A DNA stretch of 64,000 nucleotides from Bigelowiella natans CCMP2755. Lineage: Eukaryota; Cercozoa; Chlorarachniophyceae. Shown one piece after another: positions 25,345-39,314 of this stretch. Made by a program: the position numbers and the translations under genes. The DNA is taken from the NCBI GenBank assembly GCA_000320545.1, contig ADNK01002757.1, positions 10,001-74,000 of the forward strand. The letters are read 5' to 3'. How positions within the stretch are numbered: the stretch's first letter is position 1; every line of letters starts with the position of its first letter. A model generated the notes under the pieces. That model made no database searches. It saw nothing but the letters and a program-made list of their open reading frames with translations, and had not been told where the DNA came from.

Positions 25345-28300
25345 ATGGTAATGAACAGAGCTGCATTTGTCAATGCTGGGTTTCTGCTGGCGGTCTCCAT
25401 TGTAAGCATTTCCTGACCTTTTTAATAGCGAACAGCGTATAAGATGGCATTTCTATGCCATCTATTGAATAAAAAATAGATATTTCACTCTACATAGAGT
25501 TTGAATTTGCACGCCATCTGATTGTTCTCTGCTGCTTCTGTTAAACCCTTAATCCTCAAAAGGGAGAGCACGACCCCCCGTTAATCTCCTATGGGTGGAG
25601 AGCATCTCTGGCCCTCACCTTCATACGCATTGTAAGATATTCCGTTCTCAATATATCACCAGCTTCACCGTAGCTTCGAGGCCGGATATCTCCTAAAAAT
25701 ATGTGAGTCTCTACTCTCACATCTGTGTGTTTTCCTCTCTTCCTCTCTTTTGTTATTGTTTCCCTTCACCTTCCAGGGTATCCTCTCTACGGTCATCATG
25801 TATATGGCCTTGGTTTTATCAAAAGCACAACAAACGGCATCTCGATCCATTGGAAGTATTGTTCGAAGCAGATTGCGGGACACCAATCGTAGACGACAAA
25901 GCAATTCAAGGGAGACCGTTCTGAAAATTGGTCAGAGAGTAGTTAGTAATACGGAGCTTTTTGTTGTAGTTGCGTACGAATCATAGGAACTAGAAGTAAT
26001 AATATGGTGCTATGAGAAAGAAAGTACTTGTCACGCAAATTTCATGATAATAGCCAAAGAGATCACATAAAGCACACCACCGTAACTAAAGGAATGTGCA
26101 ATCACGCAATATAATTTTTATAGATACCTCTTGATTTCCAAATTCATTTCACAAAAAAAATGTCACTCACAGAGGATGAGACTTCCTGTTCAATAATTCT
26201 AAAACTTTATGCATACGAAGAACGATTGCTTACTTATCATTAGCCTTAAATTCAGCTTTGTTGTGTGTGTTATTGCCAGCGACACCAGTGATGATCCTAT
26301 TCCTGATGACGTATGTCGTTGGAGCTCTCATAACAAATGATTTAGTGTTCTCCTTAGCCCTATATTTGGCAGTAGCTATTGCCATCATCATAGGAGGTTC
26401 TTCATCAACCTAAATCAATAGCTGTTTACCAGTGTCGTCATTCCTAAACAAACAATAAGAAGATATATGATAATGGTAATAATAGTGACAGAGAGATTGG
26501 TGATAATGATCCAAGAGAGTCTTTCCCGTCTCTCTCTCTCTCTCTCTCTCTCATTACTACTATCCAAACCTTGGTAGGGGGAGTTTGGGTAGAATCAGCT
26601 GTACGCCTTTATAAAGTTCTCAGAGAAAATCGCCGAAATTTGAGGGAAGAGGACCCTCTTCCTGTGCCTGATTCTAAGGTAAAATACGCCAGACAGAAAT
26701 CAAGCGAAGAGAGGAGTCTGAAGCGTGAGAGATAAGCAGCATTTTACCAATACCTGTCTTCTTTGTGTATTTAGATATGGTTGTCGCGAATGAGCTACGC
26801 AGCAGATTTCACTTTAATAAGGCGGTCTTTTCATAGTAAAGTTGAGGTGAAAGAGGAAAACAGCAACAGCAAGGGCACCAACATAACTAAAGAAGAAGAA
26901 GCCAATAGAGATACCAATAACAAAATGAAGTCCACTACTCCTCTGGAATTTGCCTCTTGTGTTCCCCTTCGGTTTGCTGAGCAGCCCGGCGGAGTGAGCT
27001 TCGTTGGTCCTTGCACCGTTACTCCACGGCAACAAGTGGCAACGTTTGGTGTGAATAATAACAATAACAATAATAATAATAATGATAATAATAATAATAA
27101 AAGCAGCAGAGGGGAAGAAGGCCTCCTTGCCATTATCACACCAAGTACAAAGGAATCAAGTAGTAGCAAGACCGGATTAGCTGAGGTCTGTATGCAGCAT
27201 GATGCTGCTCGATATAAGTTATATTCGGCTGCACATCTAATCATCCTATTTGTTAGGGTCATCACCTTGCTCCTCCTCCTCCCCCTCCTCCTACTCCTCC
27301 TCCTCCTCCCTCTTATGAGGATACATTAAAATGGGATAGTAGTTCGGTTTCTAAGCAAAGAGGTGCCTTGCAAGTTGTCCAACGTGTCGATGATTCCTCT
27401 GCAATAGCTATCGATAATGTTGATACAACCCAACAGCTGGCGAAAAGCTCCAATGCCACAACCGAGAAAGAAGAATACAAAGAGAAGAGTACAATGGAAA
27501 ATGGAGATATTTGTTGGAATAGCGCTAATGATAGCAGTGGCCTAGTCGATTATGACCATAAAACTGATAGACAAAAGAAGGAGGGGGAGGAGGAGGAGGA
27601 GGAGGAGGAGGAGGAGGAGAAGGAGGAGGATCAGGAACACGATCACTCGAACGGTAGCAGTATCGAAGGAAAGAGGAATGATAGACAACAAGAAGTAGCC
27701 GCTAAGCATCATCATCATGATGGTTATAATCGTCATCATCGTCATGAACGTACGATCACTGCTTCCGAGTACACTAGTAACGATATAGATGGCATTCATC
27801 CTTCCCACCATCCTACCAGCAGCAATATTGACATTAGTAGAATCTCCAGTGAAGAAGAAGAAGAAGAAGAAGAAGAAGAAGAAGAAAAGGAAGAGGCACT
27901 GAATGTCTCGCTTGCCCCTCCTCCTCCTTTTCCATTGAAGCCCAACACCGGCCAAATGAAAGAGGACCAGCAAGACAAAACGATAGCGTCTTCTTGTCCT
28001 CTTTCATCATCTACATTAGTAGACTTGCCTCCGCTACCAAAAATGCCGAAATGTGTAGTAACAATGGCCAAACGAAGGTTCACTGAACTATCATCTTACC
28101 TAACTAATGACGTTGTGAGCGGAGGACGTAAGGATAAGAACGACAGGAGCGAAAAGAAATATCATAAAAGAGAAGTAGAGACGAGAAAGGGGAGGACGAA
28201 GAAAATGACCAGCAAGAATGAGAAAACGAAGCCAAATCTGACCTCTGGTGATTGCTTACTTTGAATTTACTAGAGTGAAAATTCATTGTTCATTGATCTT

Positions 28301-30343
28301 ACCACAAACAAAATATGTGATCTTTGGTAATATTATCAGTGAGGCGTGTGGGGTCCATCAGCTCCTTTAATGCTGATGCGAGTGAGACAAGCAGCCAAAA
28401 TCGCAACACTTATGAGCAGGAGGGAAAGGATGATGGCGATGTGTTTGAAGAGGAGGACGAGAAGCACAACTACGGCAGTAAAACTAGCTGTGAGTCAAAG
28501 GAGGCCATCACGTTTACAATGGGGACGACAACAACACTTAATACTGCGATGCCACTGATAGACCGAATACGTTCCAGCAGCTTAAACTACACTCCCAAAG
28601 CATCCTACAATCATCATGACATCATTCCTGAAACAATTGCCTTAGACAAGTCGATGCATTCACTACTACAGAAATTTGGCACCTACTCCGAGATGATACC
28701 CCCTCCTCCTCCTGCGTCGTCCAAACAGCTCAAGGTGAATCACATATCATCAGATTGTCATATAATGATGGTTATAGTAGCAGTACAACTCACCTTGATG
28801 GTATCATTCATGATGATATCAGGAAAATCAGAGATATAACAATGACAGTGGCAGCTTAGTTGGAGCAGTTACGAAGTTTGAAGAAAAAGAAATCAAACCC
28901 GATGTAAGAACGTACAAATATGTAAGCAGCATAGCATAAAAGCACATTATTTTTTAGTTTGACCTTGATTCGGATCTTGAAGGCCATAGCCTGCGTTCCA
29001 ATGTCGAAAATTCAAAATATCATTGCTCAATGAGCATAGCCTATGCTTAATATAGACAACTGATGTATTTAGGTAAAGGCAGTTCGAAATAGTGAAGAAA
29101 AAAAGAAGAAGATGATGATGAAGATGAGCCTACAAGAAGATGCTGATAAACATATAGGGCTGCCATCTCTGAAATTAGATGCCGATAGGGATAACAACAA
29201 CAACAACAACAACAACAACAATAACAACAACAGTAGGAGTTACAGCAGCAATGGTAACTACAGCAGCGGGCAAACTAAAAATGAAACTAAAAATGATCAA
29301 GAATCATCAATAACTAGGAAGAGCATCAGCAGGCCGAAGAGTGCTACTACTGTCGATGTCCCTATTCCTGCAGCAACAACGACGAATCTGAAAACAAACA
29401 CCTCAGCAGCTTGTTCTTTGAGCATGGCTGCTACTGCTGCTGCTGGAGGTGATAGTGCAAATACTATTGGCGCCTCATTCGTTCATAATCAAAGTAGAAG
29501 TACCACAGCAGGTCATCAAAGCATATCAGCAAGTCGTCGTCAATACAGTCATAGCAGGACGCACAGTCGATCTCTCACGCAAATACAGCAGCGGCAGCAA
29601 CAGCAGCTTCCTCCTCTTCCTCCACATCATCGGAATGGAAATAATGCACCACAGCTTCAACGAAGACGCTCCTCACATCATCATCGTTATCATCGCTATC
29701 GTGACGCGAAGGGAATGCCACCCCCCACTCCAACTCGCATCAGCCAAGCTGACCTGAATGCCGGAAACGGAAATACTTTTGATCTAGCCGAGAAGAAGTT
29801 TCTAAGAAAACTTCGGCGGTAAACCCATTCGATGCAATTGTCATATTTATCATCATTTTCACCATTATCATTATTTTCACCATTATCATCATCCCCATAT
29901 TATGTAGATCTTATTGCCTCTTTATTCATAATCATGATATTCATGATCATAATTGACCGCCATTATGCATGTAATCCCGCAGAAATAGCATAAATGAGAC
30001 AATTTTTGATTTCGAAAGGTACATATGGTTATTCTGGATAATCACGCTTCCTGTAGTTTTAGTACTCTTAACAGTGGCCTTTGAAGGAATACGTCGACAA
30101 TTTGATAACGGCGATAACAATAATCAGGCTGCATTAGGACATGGTATATTTTCATCATCTTCTGCGTCATCAACATCGTCCTCATCCTCCAGCACATCAT
30201 ACAAACGGGAATACGATGAGGCAAGGAGCAAGTACAATTTGTTGCAGGATCTTGCTGTTTTCTCACAGATAGTAGTAAATGTGGCCTATCAAGCTTATTC
30301 ACATTCTCCTCGTACTCTTCGTAGGAGAAATGGTTTACGATGA
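25345..30343 (+). CDS. Large multi-pass membrane protein with long disordered cytoplasmic tail
   Basis: Eleven exons chain with matching phase: 25345-25401, 25563-25631, 25777-25930, 26280-26396, 26578-26678, 26775-27251, 27320-28247, 28340-28734, 28823-28903, 29073-29818 and 29983-30343. The total is 3486 nt, giving 1161 residues. The first 160 residues hold about four or five hydrophobic spans (around WRASLALTFIRI, STVIMYMALVL, TPVMILFLMTYVVGALI and SLALYLAVAIAIIIGGVWV), with basic loops. About 800 polar residues follow, rich in poly-Glu, poly-Asn, Ser, His and Gln tracts from microsatellites. A final span, YIWLFWIITLPVVLVLLTVA, sits near the C-terminus. The arrangement recalls a divergent receptor or channel, but no family motif is visible and I infer no function. 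Extra 5' exons may be missing. Confidence 0.6.
27262..27310. repeat. CTC/CCT microsatellite acting as polypyrimidine tract
   Basis: A run of CTC/CCT triplets fills the intron between 27251 and 27320 and ends a few bases before the predicted AG acceptor at 27318-27319. It therefore supplies the pyrimidine tract. Confidence 0.7.
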
Positions 30344-31030
30344 GATTGCTACTTCTACATCGTATTAACTGAATACTGTTGCGCAAGACAGCTCTCCTTG
30401 TACCATGGGGACCGTGTTTTGTGATGACTAGATGATTTTGTCTCTCAATGTTTTCACCGGCCAGGACCTGCATGCTAGCATGTGCACGCATGTGGGTTTC
30501 CTTGGCATTCGCATGTGCAAATCGTCATTGATCATCAGGTCACAGGCGGGAGATGTCAATGCACACCGGAGTGCAGATCTGCACACATTTCTAGATCTGT
30601 GTGCTGAATGTGCAGCATGCGTGTGTGCGTGCAAGAGAACGGCCATGCTGGCATGGACATCGCAATGCACAATTTCATGAAAGTTGTGGATCTGTGCTAG
30701 CCATGAATGATGCGAAGCAGCGAATTCTCAAATTGCGCCTTTCAATCACAGCCCCGCAAGCTACAAGCACTGCGAGACTGCCAGGCTGTCATTTTCCTCA
30801 ACACAGAGCAACCCAGCCAGTTTGGCATTCATTGACCATGCTGAGCCAGCTGTGTGCATCGCAGCTGGCGGTGGGCCGCAGTCTCCGGAATCGACAAGAA
30901 ATTGCTGGATCGAACAACACTCCTGTGTTGGCAACACCCAGCTAGCTAGCTAGCCAGCGTTGTGTGGACATTGAACTTCACATCGTTGCAAAAACCACAC
31001 CTGTTTCGCCAGCACACAGCCACGCAATGT
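30344..31030. other. CTAG/CATG-rich island downstream of the membrane-protein gene
   Basis: The interval starts directly after the stop of the plus-strand membrane-protein gene. It is rich in CATG, TGCA and CTAG (agctagctagctagcc near 30940-30955) and has higher GC than the flanks. Several overlapping ORFs on both strands are composition artefacts. Confidence 0.65.
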
Positions 31031-31896
31031 GACAGCAACAGGGTGCAACTCGAGGGTCTCTCTCGTTTTTCACAGCATCATCGGAAAAACAAACCATCAT
31101 GGATGCAAGCAAATCCATCCCCATGAAAACAACATTCAATGCAGTTGTGACAGTTTTTGGATTGATTTTTCTCAAGCCTGCCCATTCGGGTGAAATGAAG
31201 GTTGTCGCAAATGAATCATGTAGGCCAATTTGACCAACATTGGTCAACTGGTGGTGCTCTGTTTTGGTCCATGGTCCAGCACACTTTTCGTCGGGGGGTC
31301 TTCGGGTTAATCGCAATTATTTCCTGGTAATATTTCCTTATTTTCTTTCTGGGAGGCTATTCATACTTTTGAGCAACAAAGTCAACTAGAAGTAGTGTGC
31401 GATAGATAAAACAAACAATGAGCAGGACATTTACGGCTGCATGGCTTTAGACTGCTGTTTACTTTGTCGCACCACAGAAATTGAGCTCATTTTCCAGGGT
31501 AGGTCAGGTGGTTGTTCAATGTGAAGCACTAACTCGTAAATACCACAGTGCTCGCATTTTTTAAAATGGAAGCGAACACACAACTCGAACGAACACAAAG
31601 AGTTGTGTTCGTTGTGTTTTTGTCCCCCATACCTGACCTCTATGCAGCTACGCACAACGTTGGAGTTACAGAGCTTATGCGTGCGCTCTAAGACAGCCAC
31701 ATGCGAAAAGAATACTTGTATCATCGATGTAAGTTGTTTGTCGATGTTCGTCACAATGGACAACGCTTGCCACCGAATTCGTGACAGACAATTAGTACAA
31801 TTAGAGCCAGAAGGCTTGCGATGATAGAGCATTAATGATATCATATGAAAAATTAACGTTCTACTGAAACTACCACTATCATCACCGCCACCACAG
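31031..31896. other. Unassigned region 5' of the ABC transporter exons
   Basis: The N-terminal exon(s) of the ABCG gene should lie here, but no convincing one was found. ORFs at 31431-31844 (-) and 31603-31824 (+) show no family resemblance. An 11-bp perfect hairpin with a four-base loop occurs at 31588-31613. Confidence 0.35.
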
Positions 31897-34791
31897 GATG
31901 TGGGATTTTCCTTAGAGGGAGGTGTTCTGCACGGATTGCTTGGTCCTTCCGGAGCAGGAAGTCAACTCTTATGAAGTTTATCGCTGGTCGAAGAAATATT
32001 CAAACCATTGTACGTAGCTCTTAACAAAATGATTCACCTAGCTAAGAGCTGAGAGTAAATATGAAGGAAAAAATGAAAGCATGATTTACCTGTGAAAGGC
32101 AAATGGCGCGGTATCTATTGACGGGGAGAGAAAGTCTCCACAGTGGCGTTCAAAGCACATTTCCTTTATGGTAGTGTTATTGTCTTTTACTCATCAGTAG
32201 ACAAATAAGGAAAGGGCAACTGATATTCTTTTTCCGACATTCGATACAAACATATTCATATACACATGTATAATTTAAATACGTAGGAACAGGATTCGGC
32301 TCTACAACCCACTGCCACTGTCCGTGAATCATTGACTTTTGCAGCACTTTTCAAATCTAAATCCTCTACGACTAAATCTGAAATCAAAGAAAAAGTGAAT
32401 TTGGTAATGACAACTTCAAAAGCATATTGATAATACAGATGATTAAACCAATTTAGGTCTAAGTAAAACTTACAACCATACCATCTACTAGTTTCAGTCA
32501 TAATTCCTATATGATATCTGCCTGAATTTCCGTCTGTACTAATTTGTGATAGTTACACAGAGTAAGTGCGTAAATATATATGCATTAACGTTGATTTTAC
32601 TGCATATGATGTGTACGGTCCCAAGGTAATGCAGTCATTAAAGCTTAGCGACAAGGCCAGTTGTATCATTGGGGGCGAAGGTAATAAGAGATGAAGCAGA
32701 AAAAGGAATACAGAAGAAGAAAAAAAAATCTGTAAGGGTGCTTATATGCGGTTCCTGTTTTGTGATGAATTTATCCCTATACTTATTCACCCTATCTCCT
32801 AAGGTGTTGATCGTTTTTGCCGGATCGAAGGACTCTCCGGGGGGGAAAGACAACGCGTAGCATTTGCTGAACATCTTTTAGATGATCTGTCCGATATCTT
32901 TATATTGGTAACTTAAATACTCTTTCAATCAGACTGTTGGTGTTTATTTAGCCAGCTTATCCTTAACCATTATGCATAAAACGTGTGATAATAATCTATA
33001 ACAATAATAATAATAAAGGATGAGCCGACATCTAGTTTGGATTCCAATGCAGCGCAGTTGGTTGTCACTTTGGCAAAGCAGCTCTGCCATTCGGTACTGG
33101 ATAGATAGACAGATAGATGGACAGTCGTAGATGGTAGTATTAGTACAAAATAACGAGCAACAGCAACGACAAAGTCATGGTGCTTATAGAACCTCCTCTA
33201 ACCTATCAAACTAATGCATCATGTTAGCATGGTGGTTGCCTAAACTAAATATGGATAAAGAGAATTAAGATAATATATAGCATTTACAGCTAATGTATTC
33301 AGGGCAAAATTGTGCTGCTATCGATCCATCAGCCTAGTTATAGGCTCTTTGGAGAGATCGACAACATTATTTTGTTGTCACATGGGAAGATTGTACATAC
33401 AGGTGGACATCATGTCACTGAAGGTGATATATGATACAAATGAAGAGTATGATGATGATAACGATGATGATGATGGTGATGATGGTGGTGGTGATGGTGG
33501 TGGTAGCGGTGGTAGTGGTGATAGTGGTGATAGTGGTGATAGTGGTTAAGAGAAGTGGGGTGTGATGTGATGAGACAAAGGAGAAAGATTATGCAGCTGC
33601 ATGTGGAAGGAACTCTCTCTCTCTCTCTCCATCTATCTCTGTCTCGCTATAGGAAATCTGTTGAGAACTAATTAATGCTTTTGGGGCATCTTAACACTTT
33701 CTTAATAAAATATCGATGATGATAGAGTTCTTTAGAGGCTTTGGATATGGAATACCACCTAATATGTGCCCGGCTGAACGATACCTTGAGGTATACAACA
33801 TTTCGTGATATTCATGATAATAGTTATGATAATAATCATGTTGATGATAAACTCGACAATATGTCAGCTGATTCAAGATATATCAGTAACAAAAAACCTA
33901 GCAGCTTGTGCAGCTAGAAACAGAGTGAAGGGCAATAGAGCTCTATCATCAACAATTGGTGATACATGTAACAATGACCAAACTGACCAAGAACTTAGAA
34001 GAGGAGAATCAATGAAAGAAAAGAAACAGAGAAGAAACATTACGCATATAGAAAAGATGAAAGCCTCTCCTTCATATTATTCTTCTTCCGCTCAAAAACC
34101 ACTCACAGGGGTGTTTGTAATTGATTATAACGAATATGATAACGGTGATCTCTGCTCTCACGGCTCTGATGAGGGAGACGAAGGCAAAGATTATGATAGT
34201 TATGATGATGATGATGATGTATCTAATCACGATGTAGATGATGATTTTAGAAGGGGGAGAACATATTCATGTAGGTATAGTCGTTACCCTCCTATTATAA
34301 AAATGGAGGAAGAAAGCAAGATAGATTGCAGTGGCAATAGAAGTACAAGGAAAATTAATAGGACAGATCGCAGAATATATAATGAAAGCAACGCCTATCA
34401 CTACTGCAATGAGTGTAAGCGCCAAACGATAATAAGACAGAACATAGTCATAACTGAAGCTGCCGACGGTGATAGCTACGATGATTATGAATCTATTGAG
34501 AACCAAGGAAAAGCAGGAAGACGACAAAGACGACAATGCTGTCATTATTTTCCAGCATTTTCTGAAAGGAAGATTAAGGAGAGGGACATGTTGGGGTTAA
34601 GCCTCTCTTCCCAATTTCGTTACTTAATGCAGAGGAAGTTGAAAGATTATTTAAGAAATCGCCTCTGCTTACAAGCGCAGGTTCAGAGCTATTGGATTGT
34701 ATTTGTGCGTGTGTGTGTGAACGTGTAAGTATCTTGTTTTGTGTGAGTTTTAAAAGAATGTGTAAAGTAGTGTGTATAGAAATGTCTAATA

Positions 34792-34836
<45 letters not shown>

Positions 34837-34918
34837 CCCCCAGGTGTTGAATTATGTAGGGGCAAGCATCATCATTGGCAGCTTCTACCACACTTTGTAA
34901 CAATCCACTTAGATGCTG

Positions 34919-34953
<35 letters not shown>

Positions 34954-36928
34954 GTTAATGGTATTGGCGATGATGATGATGATGATTTTGTCTTGTTGTT
35001 GATAACAATGATAATACTGATGAAAACTACGATGTCTGATTGACGCTAGAATGTCCAACTTATTTTCTTCTAAATATGTTCCATTGATGATTTTAGAAGG
35101 ACAAAGTTGGACGTTGTTATTAACCCCAAGGTATGATCATGCAGGATTTGTAGGAGGCAGTCAGCAGCAGCAGTAGTCGTAGTAGTATTATTAGTAGTAG
35201 GAGTAGTTTATAGATTATTTGCCATGCTGATTCCATTACTCCATTTCAAGGAGCATCTTGGTGCTGTTGAGGTTGCTTTGATCATAACTGCTTTTGCCCC
35301 TGGCTTTAACAGTATTGCGAAGTAATAGATCATCTCCGAAAATAGAATGATGCAGAATGGCACCATCCATCCTATATTGTGATCTATTCTGTTTTTGTAA
35401 ATATATTATTTATCGTAATAAGATTGTAGCAAGGAAATTGACAATCCAACAACTATGAAAATAGCAGTACTGAGTGAGGAATATAGATTATCCTTGAATA
35501 CATGAAGAAGAAGGGGGAAAAGAAATATATCATATCAGAAACGAGAAGAAAAAAATAGAAAGACATCTTTGTGCTACTGCTGTGTATGTGGTTTGTAGAT
35601 TTGAGGCCGAGAGACGATCGGTATTGTTGCATTTCTAAGTATGTTCTTACTTATATAATATTGGGTGTGGTAGCAGTAGTAGTAGTAGTAGTAGTAATAG
35701 TAGTAGCAGTAGTGGTAGTAGTGTTTGCCTAGTCGTTTGGTGTACATAATGAATTTTGTTGTGTCATCTTATCTATATGTTTTACATTTTGTATTTCACT
35801 TTTGAGAATTGAGCGACAATAATTATTTTAGTATTCCTCGTCTGGATGATGATGATAATGATGATGATGATGATTATGATCTTCAAATTGGGTGCGATAT
35901 TCAGCTGCGCCGAGAGACCCGAATGCAGCTCTACTCGCTAACGGCCTACTTCGTGAGTAATGACCTGGCTGTTGTTACGACGATAGGATATAGTTATGAT
36001 GAATGACTATAACCATGATGATGATGATGCTGTTATCCATACTTCACCATTGTTGGTATCTATCGTCTTCTTTGTGCAGGTATCCATGAGCATCGTTTGG
36101 ATGACAATTGAGCTCATAATGGGGGTAGCTTTTGCATCATCCTACCATATCATTTCTGGTCTTCGTCAAGGTGGTGCTGAATATATGATATTCTAGTAAG
36201 ATTGATACATCAGATTCTTACAAGCAATATTAGACACTGTCCTCCTACCATGTGTGTGTGCGCGTGTGTGTGTGTGTGTGTGTGTGCTGATTGTATATTC
36301 TTGGCTGTTGATGTTGGTTTTTATGATATTCTTCTTCTTCTCCTTCTTTTTCTTCTTCTTCTTATTCATTCTCCTGCTAGGAACGATGTTTGAATTCATC
36401 GTAATATTGGTTGTCTTCATGTTGGTAAAAAGAACAACACATTATCACACAAACAAGCATAATATAAGAAGGGATAGCAAGTATATCCTTCATTGTTCTC
36501 CAACAGTCATAGTACCAGTAGTTGTACTGCATTTCCTCCATGGGTCAATTTGTTGAGCAAGAAGATTTTATGACCTGCACTACGTCTCATTTTTTTAAAA
36601 TGCTATATGTGTGTAGCAATATTGATACTAGATGTCTGTCATCATCATCACCACCATCATCATCATCATCATCATCATCCTCAAACATACGTTTATCGTG
36701 GGTGGTGGTGGTAGTAGTCCAGAAGGATGATAGATGTTGTCATTCATTTTAGACCGTGGTTATCAGTGTTGTTAATCATGATATCTTCTAGGTAAATGAG
36801 AGTATTGGACTTCTGTGCGCTGTGGTTACTCCTTCTGCGTTGTTGGCGATTATGCTCCATACGGTACTAGTGTTGTAGTTCGGGTGCATATACCATTTTG
36901 TGTTCTATTGAATAGTAGTGGTGACTAG

Positions 36929-36960
<32 letters not shown>

Positions 36961-38564
36961 ACACATAGTAACCTGAAAAAATATTATAAGAGGAAGCTGC
37001 TGCTGTTTCAAAGATTGGTCGTCATGGAAGTGAGATTAAAAGATTAATGAAAGTGTATCAACTATGTATCTACATAATGAGCAATTTGTGTGTAGAGTAT
37101 GCAACATTTGGTGAGTAAGTAGTGTTTTCATCGTTGCTGCTACTACACATTAGCCCCCAACAGTTCTTATGATGCTCCTTGGAGGAAACAACATAGCAGG
37201 TACTAGTAGTAGAAGCAGTAGTAGTAGTAGTAGTAGTAGTAGTAGCACTGTCTGTGTTGATTGCTATTATCATACATCAATATAATTGCAAAGGGTTTTA
37301 TGCTAATTGCTATTATAATACATCAATGTAAATGCAAAGGGTCTTTACGTTAATTCTTATTCTTTACCTTCTCCTCCTCTTCCTCCTCCTTCTACTACTG
37401 TTACTACTGCTACTACTACTACATGATACTAGGCAATGGATCTATTTTACGATATGTGAATTATATCAACCCGTACGCGTACGGCATGAAGTATCTTGCC
37501 ACTGCAGAGATGAACGGTCTTGTCTTCAAGGTGATTATTTGAGAAATGATAGTACCCCAAACAACTTACATTAGATGTAGCATGCGGGTAATATCATCGA
37601 TGCATGTGTGATATTATTTGTACCTTCCTTTTATATTTTGTCAATATCGTATTTATCAAAATTCTTTAGCAGTTTAGCAGCATCTGTTTGATTGAAAGTG
37701 TTTATTGATGATATAAGCTGACAAATGGTAGGGTCGGCATCACACAAGTGGACGTTTATGGGTGAAAACTGGTGAGGAATTTCTCGGAGAGCATTTGAAA
37801 TCTGAGCAGTCCTTCATGGCAGCTGTCTTCAGTCTAATCGGGTTGGTTATAAACAGGAAAACGTGTAGATTCTCTACACAATAAATAGTGGTGATAATGA
37901 TGATGATGATAATGATGATAATGATGATTGGGGTTGTATGGCACTCATCGTCATCATTATCATCAACAACAACTATCAACGCTATCTCCACATCAACTTG
38001 GAGAGACTCTATGCGATGTAAAGATCCTAGTTTTTACCATTATGATCATATCCATCATCATCAGCATCATGATCGTGATCATCGTTATTATTGGTATTGT
38101 TGTTGATGATGATGATGATGATGATGTTGTCGTTGTTCTCGTTGTTGTTGTTCTCATCGGTATGAAGGTTTCTCCTTGCCATACGTGGGATGGCATATGT
38201 GCTCTTCGTCGTTATTCATGACGGCAGTCGAGGCAATAATGTTCTAGGAAACATCACTTCAACATGTTCATTTGCCAACACCACTTCTACCTCTCTTGTT
38301 CTTCTCATTTTCTCATTTTCTCCGTTCGTCCAACGTGTTTTTATTCACATTGATGATTGAGCTTTCCTCCCACTATTCCTTAAAATTCTTGCGGTCACAT
38401 ATATCATTATTGCTCTTTATATGATGGCCTTTGTTAGGTGTTAAGGATGACGTCACAAACACGGCTACATCCTCGGCAGTTTCTGCATCTTGTTATCACT
38501 CTTTGGTTTCTCCCTGCTACTACAGCTGCTTCTCATGCTCACACCGTCGCTATTTTCAGGCTGA
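31897..38564 (+). CDS. ABCG (White/BCRP)-type half-transporter, frameshift in Walker A
   Basis: ABCG half-transporters dimerise to export lipids, sterols or xenobiotics. Traced exons are 31897-32009, 32099-32170, 32287-32403, 32626-32680, 32831-32907, 33019-33093, 33303-33402, 33726-33790, 33868-34724, 35214-35321, 35832-35952, 36080-36170, 36381-36424, 36792-36863, 37154-37199, 37433-37521, 37732-37841 and 38480-38564. Motifs are a Walker A region (GPSGAG), Q-loop EQDSALQPTATVRESLTFAA, signature LSGGERQRVAFAE, Walker B/D-loop DEPTSSLDS and H-loop SIHQPSYRLF. Then come the TMD motif RRETRMQLYSLTAYF, YINPYAYGMKYL and a final hydrophobic helix. Phases agree for most joins from 32099 onward; the join 34724 to 35214 is less certain. 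A single missing base near 31957-31961 breaks the Walker A frame. A long hydrophilic insert (33868 to about 34560) separates the domains. No N-terminal exon was found. Confidence 0.85.
34795..34953. repeat. AT and TTA microsatellites in an ABCG intron
   Basis: An AT run at about 34795-34832 and a TTA/ATT run at about 34918-34953 lie in the intron following the exon that ends at 34724. Confidence 0.85.
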
Positions 38565-38823
38565 TAATGAGGTGACGATCGGTTCTACCAATTCTACTAT
38601 AACTTAGATACATTTCAATCTGTCGCTCAACTTGATAGCAGGGGCATGCCAAAAGCAGTGATAATGCTATCAGAACACATTCCGTCGTCATCATTCACTG
38701 CAATCAAACCGTACAAATGAACATGCATGTTTCGAGAATCACTTGGTGCATCGCGTATCTCTTGCTCATCATGACACTTATACACACACACACACACACA
38801 TGTACATGTGTGTGCACATGCAC

Positions 38824-38877
<54 letters not shown>

Positions 38878-39314
38878 ATATATTGAGATATATATAGATA
38901 TATACATATGTACATGCATGTACATGCGTGCATCATACACATGTGCATGGATAGTGTACACGTATGAACACAAATGTGTGTGCGTAGTGTCATGATGAGC
39001 AAGAGACAATGATCATGAGAGCTGCCACATGCATCTGCAACTCTGCTGTTTGCTGTTTGCTATTTGCTGCTGGACTAAATTTGTTTGTCTGTGGTTGCAC
39101 GATGCATCAACAAGGCATACTGTGGCACACAAGACTTGTCACATGTCGACGTTGCGCACGCACGTTGCATTGAACCCATGCCTATGGTCATCATGTGACA
39201 GTTTTAATTATGCGCGCGACACAAGTCGTTTGCCCAACCGCCGACGCTAGCACGTGTGCGTGCACATACCGACATCTAAAACATGAGTTGCAGTGCGTAT
39301 ACACATCTAAAATA

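Noticed and set aside
34795-34832. AT run as a possible replication origin or TATA promoter.
   Set aside because: It lies inside an ABCG intron; similar AT runs occur throughout and nothing singles this one out.
38436-38563. Alternative C-terminal reading of ABCG starting at the GTGTTAAGG acceptor.
   Set aside because: It gives polar or truncated sequence. The acceptor at 38479 matches the upstream phase and yields the expected hydrophobic final helix.
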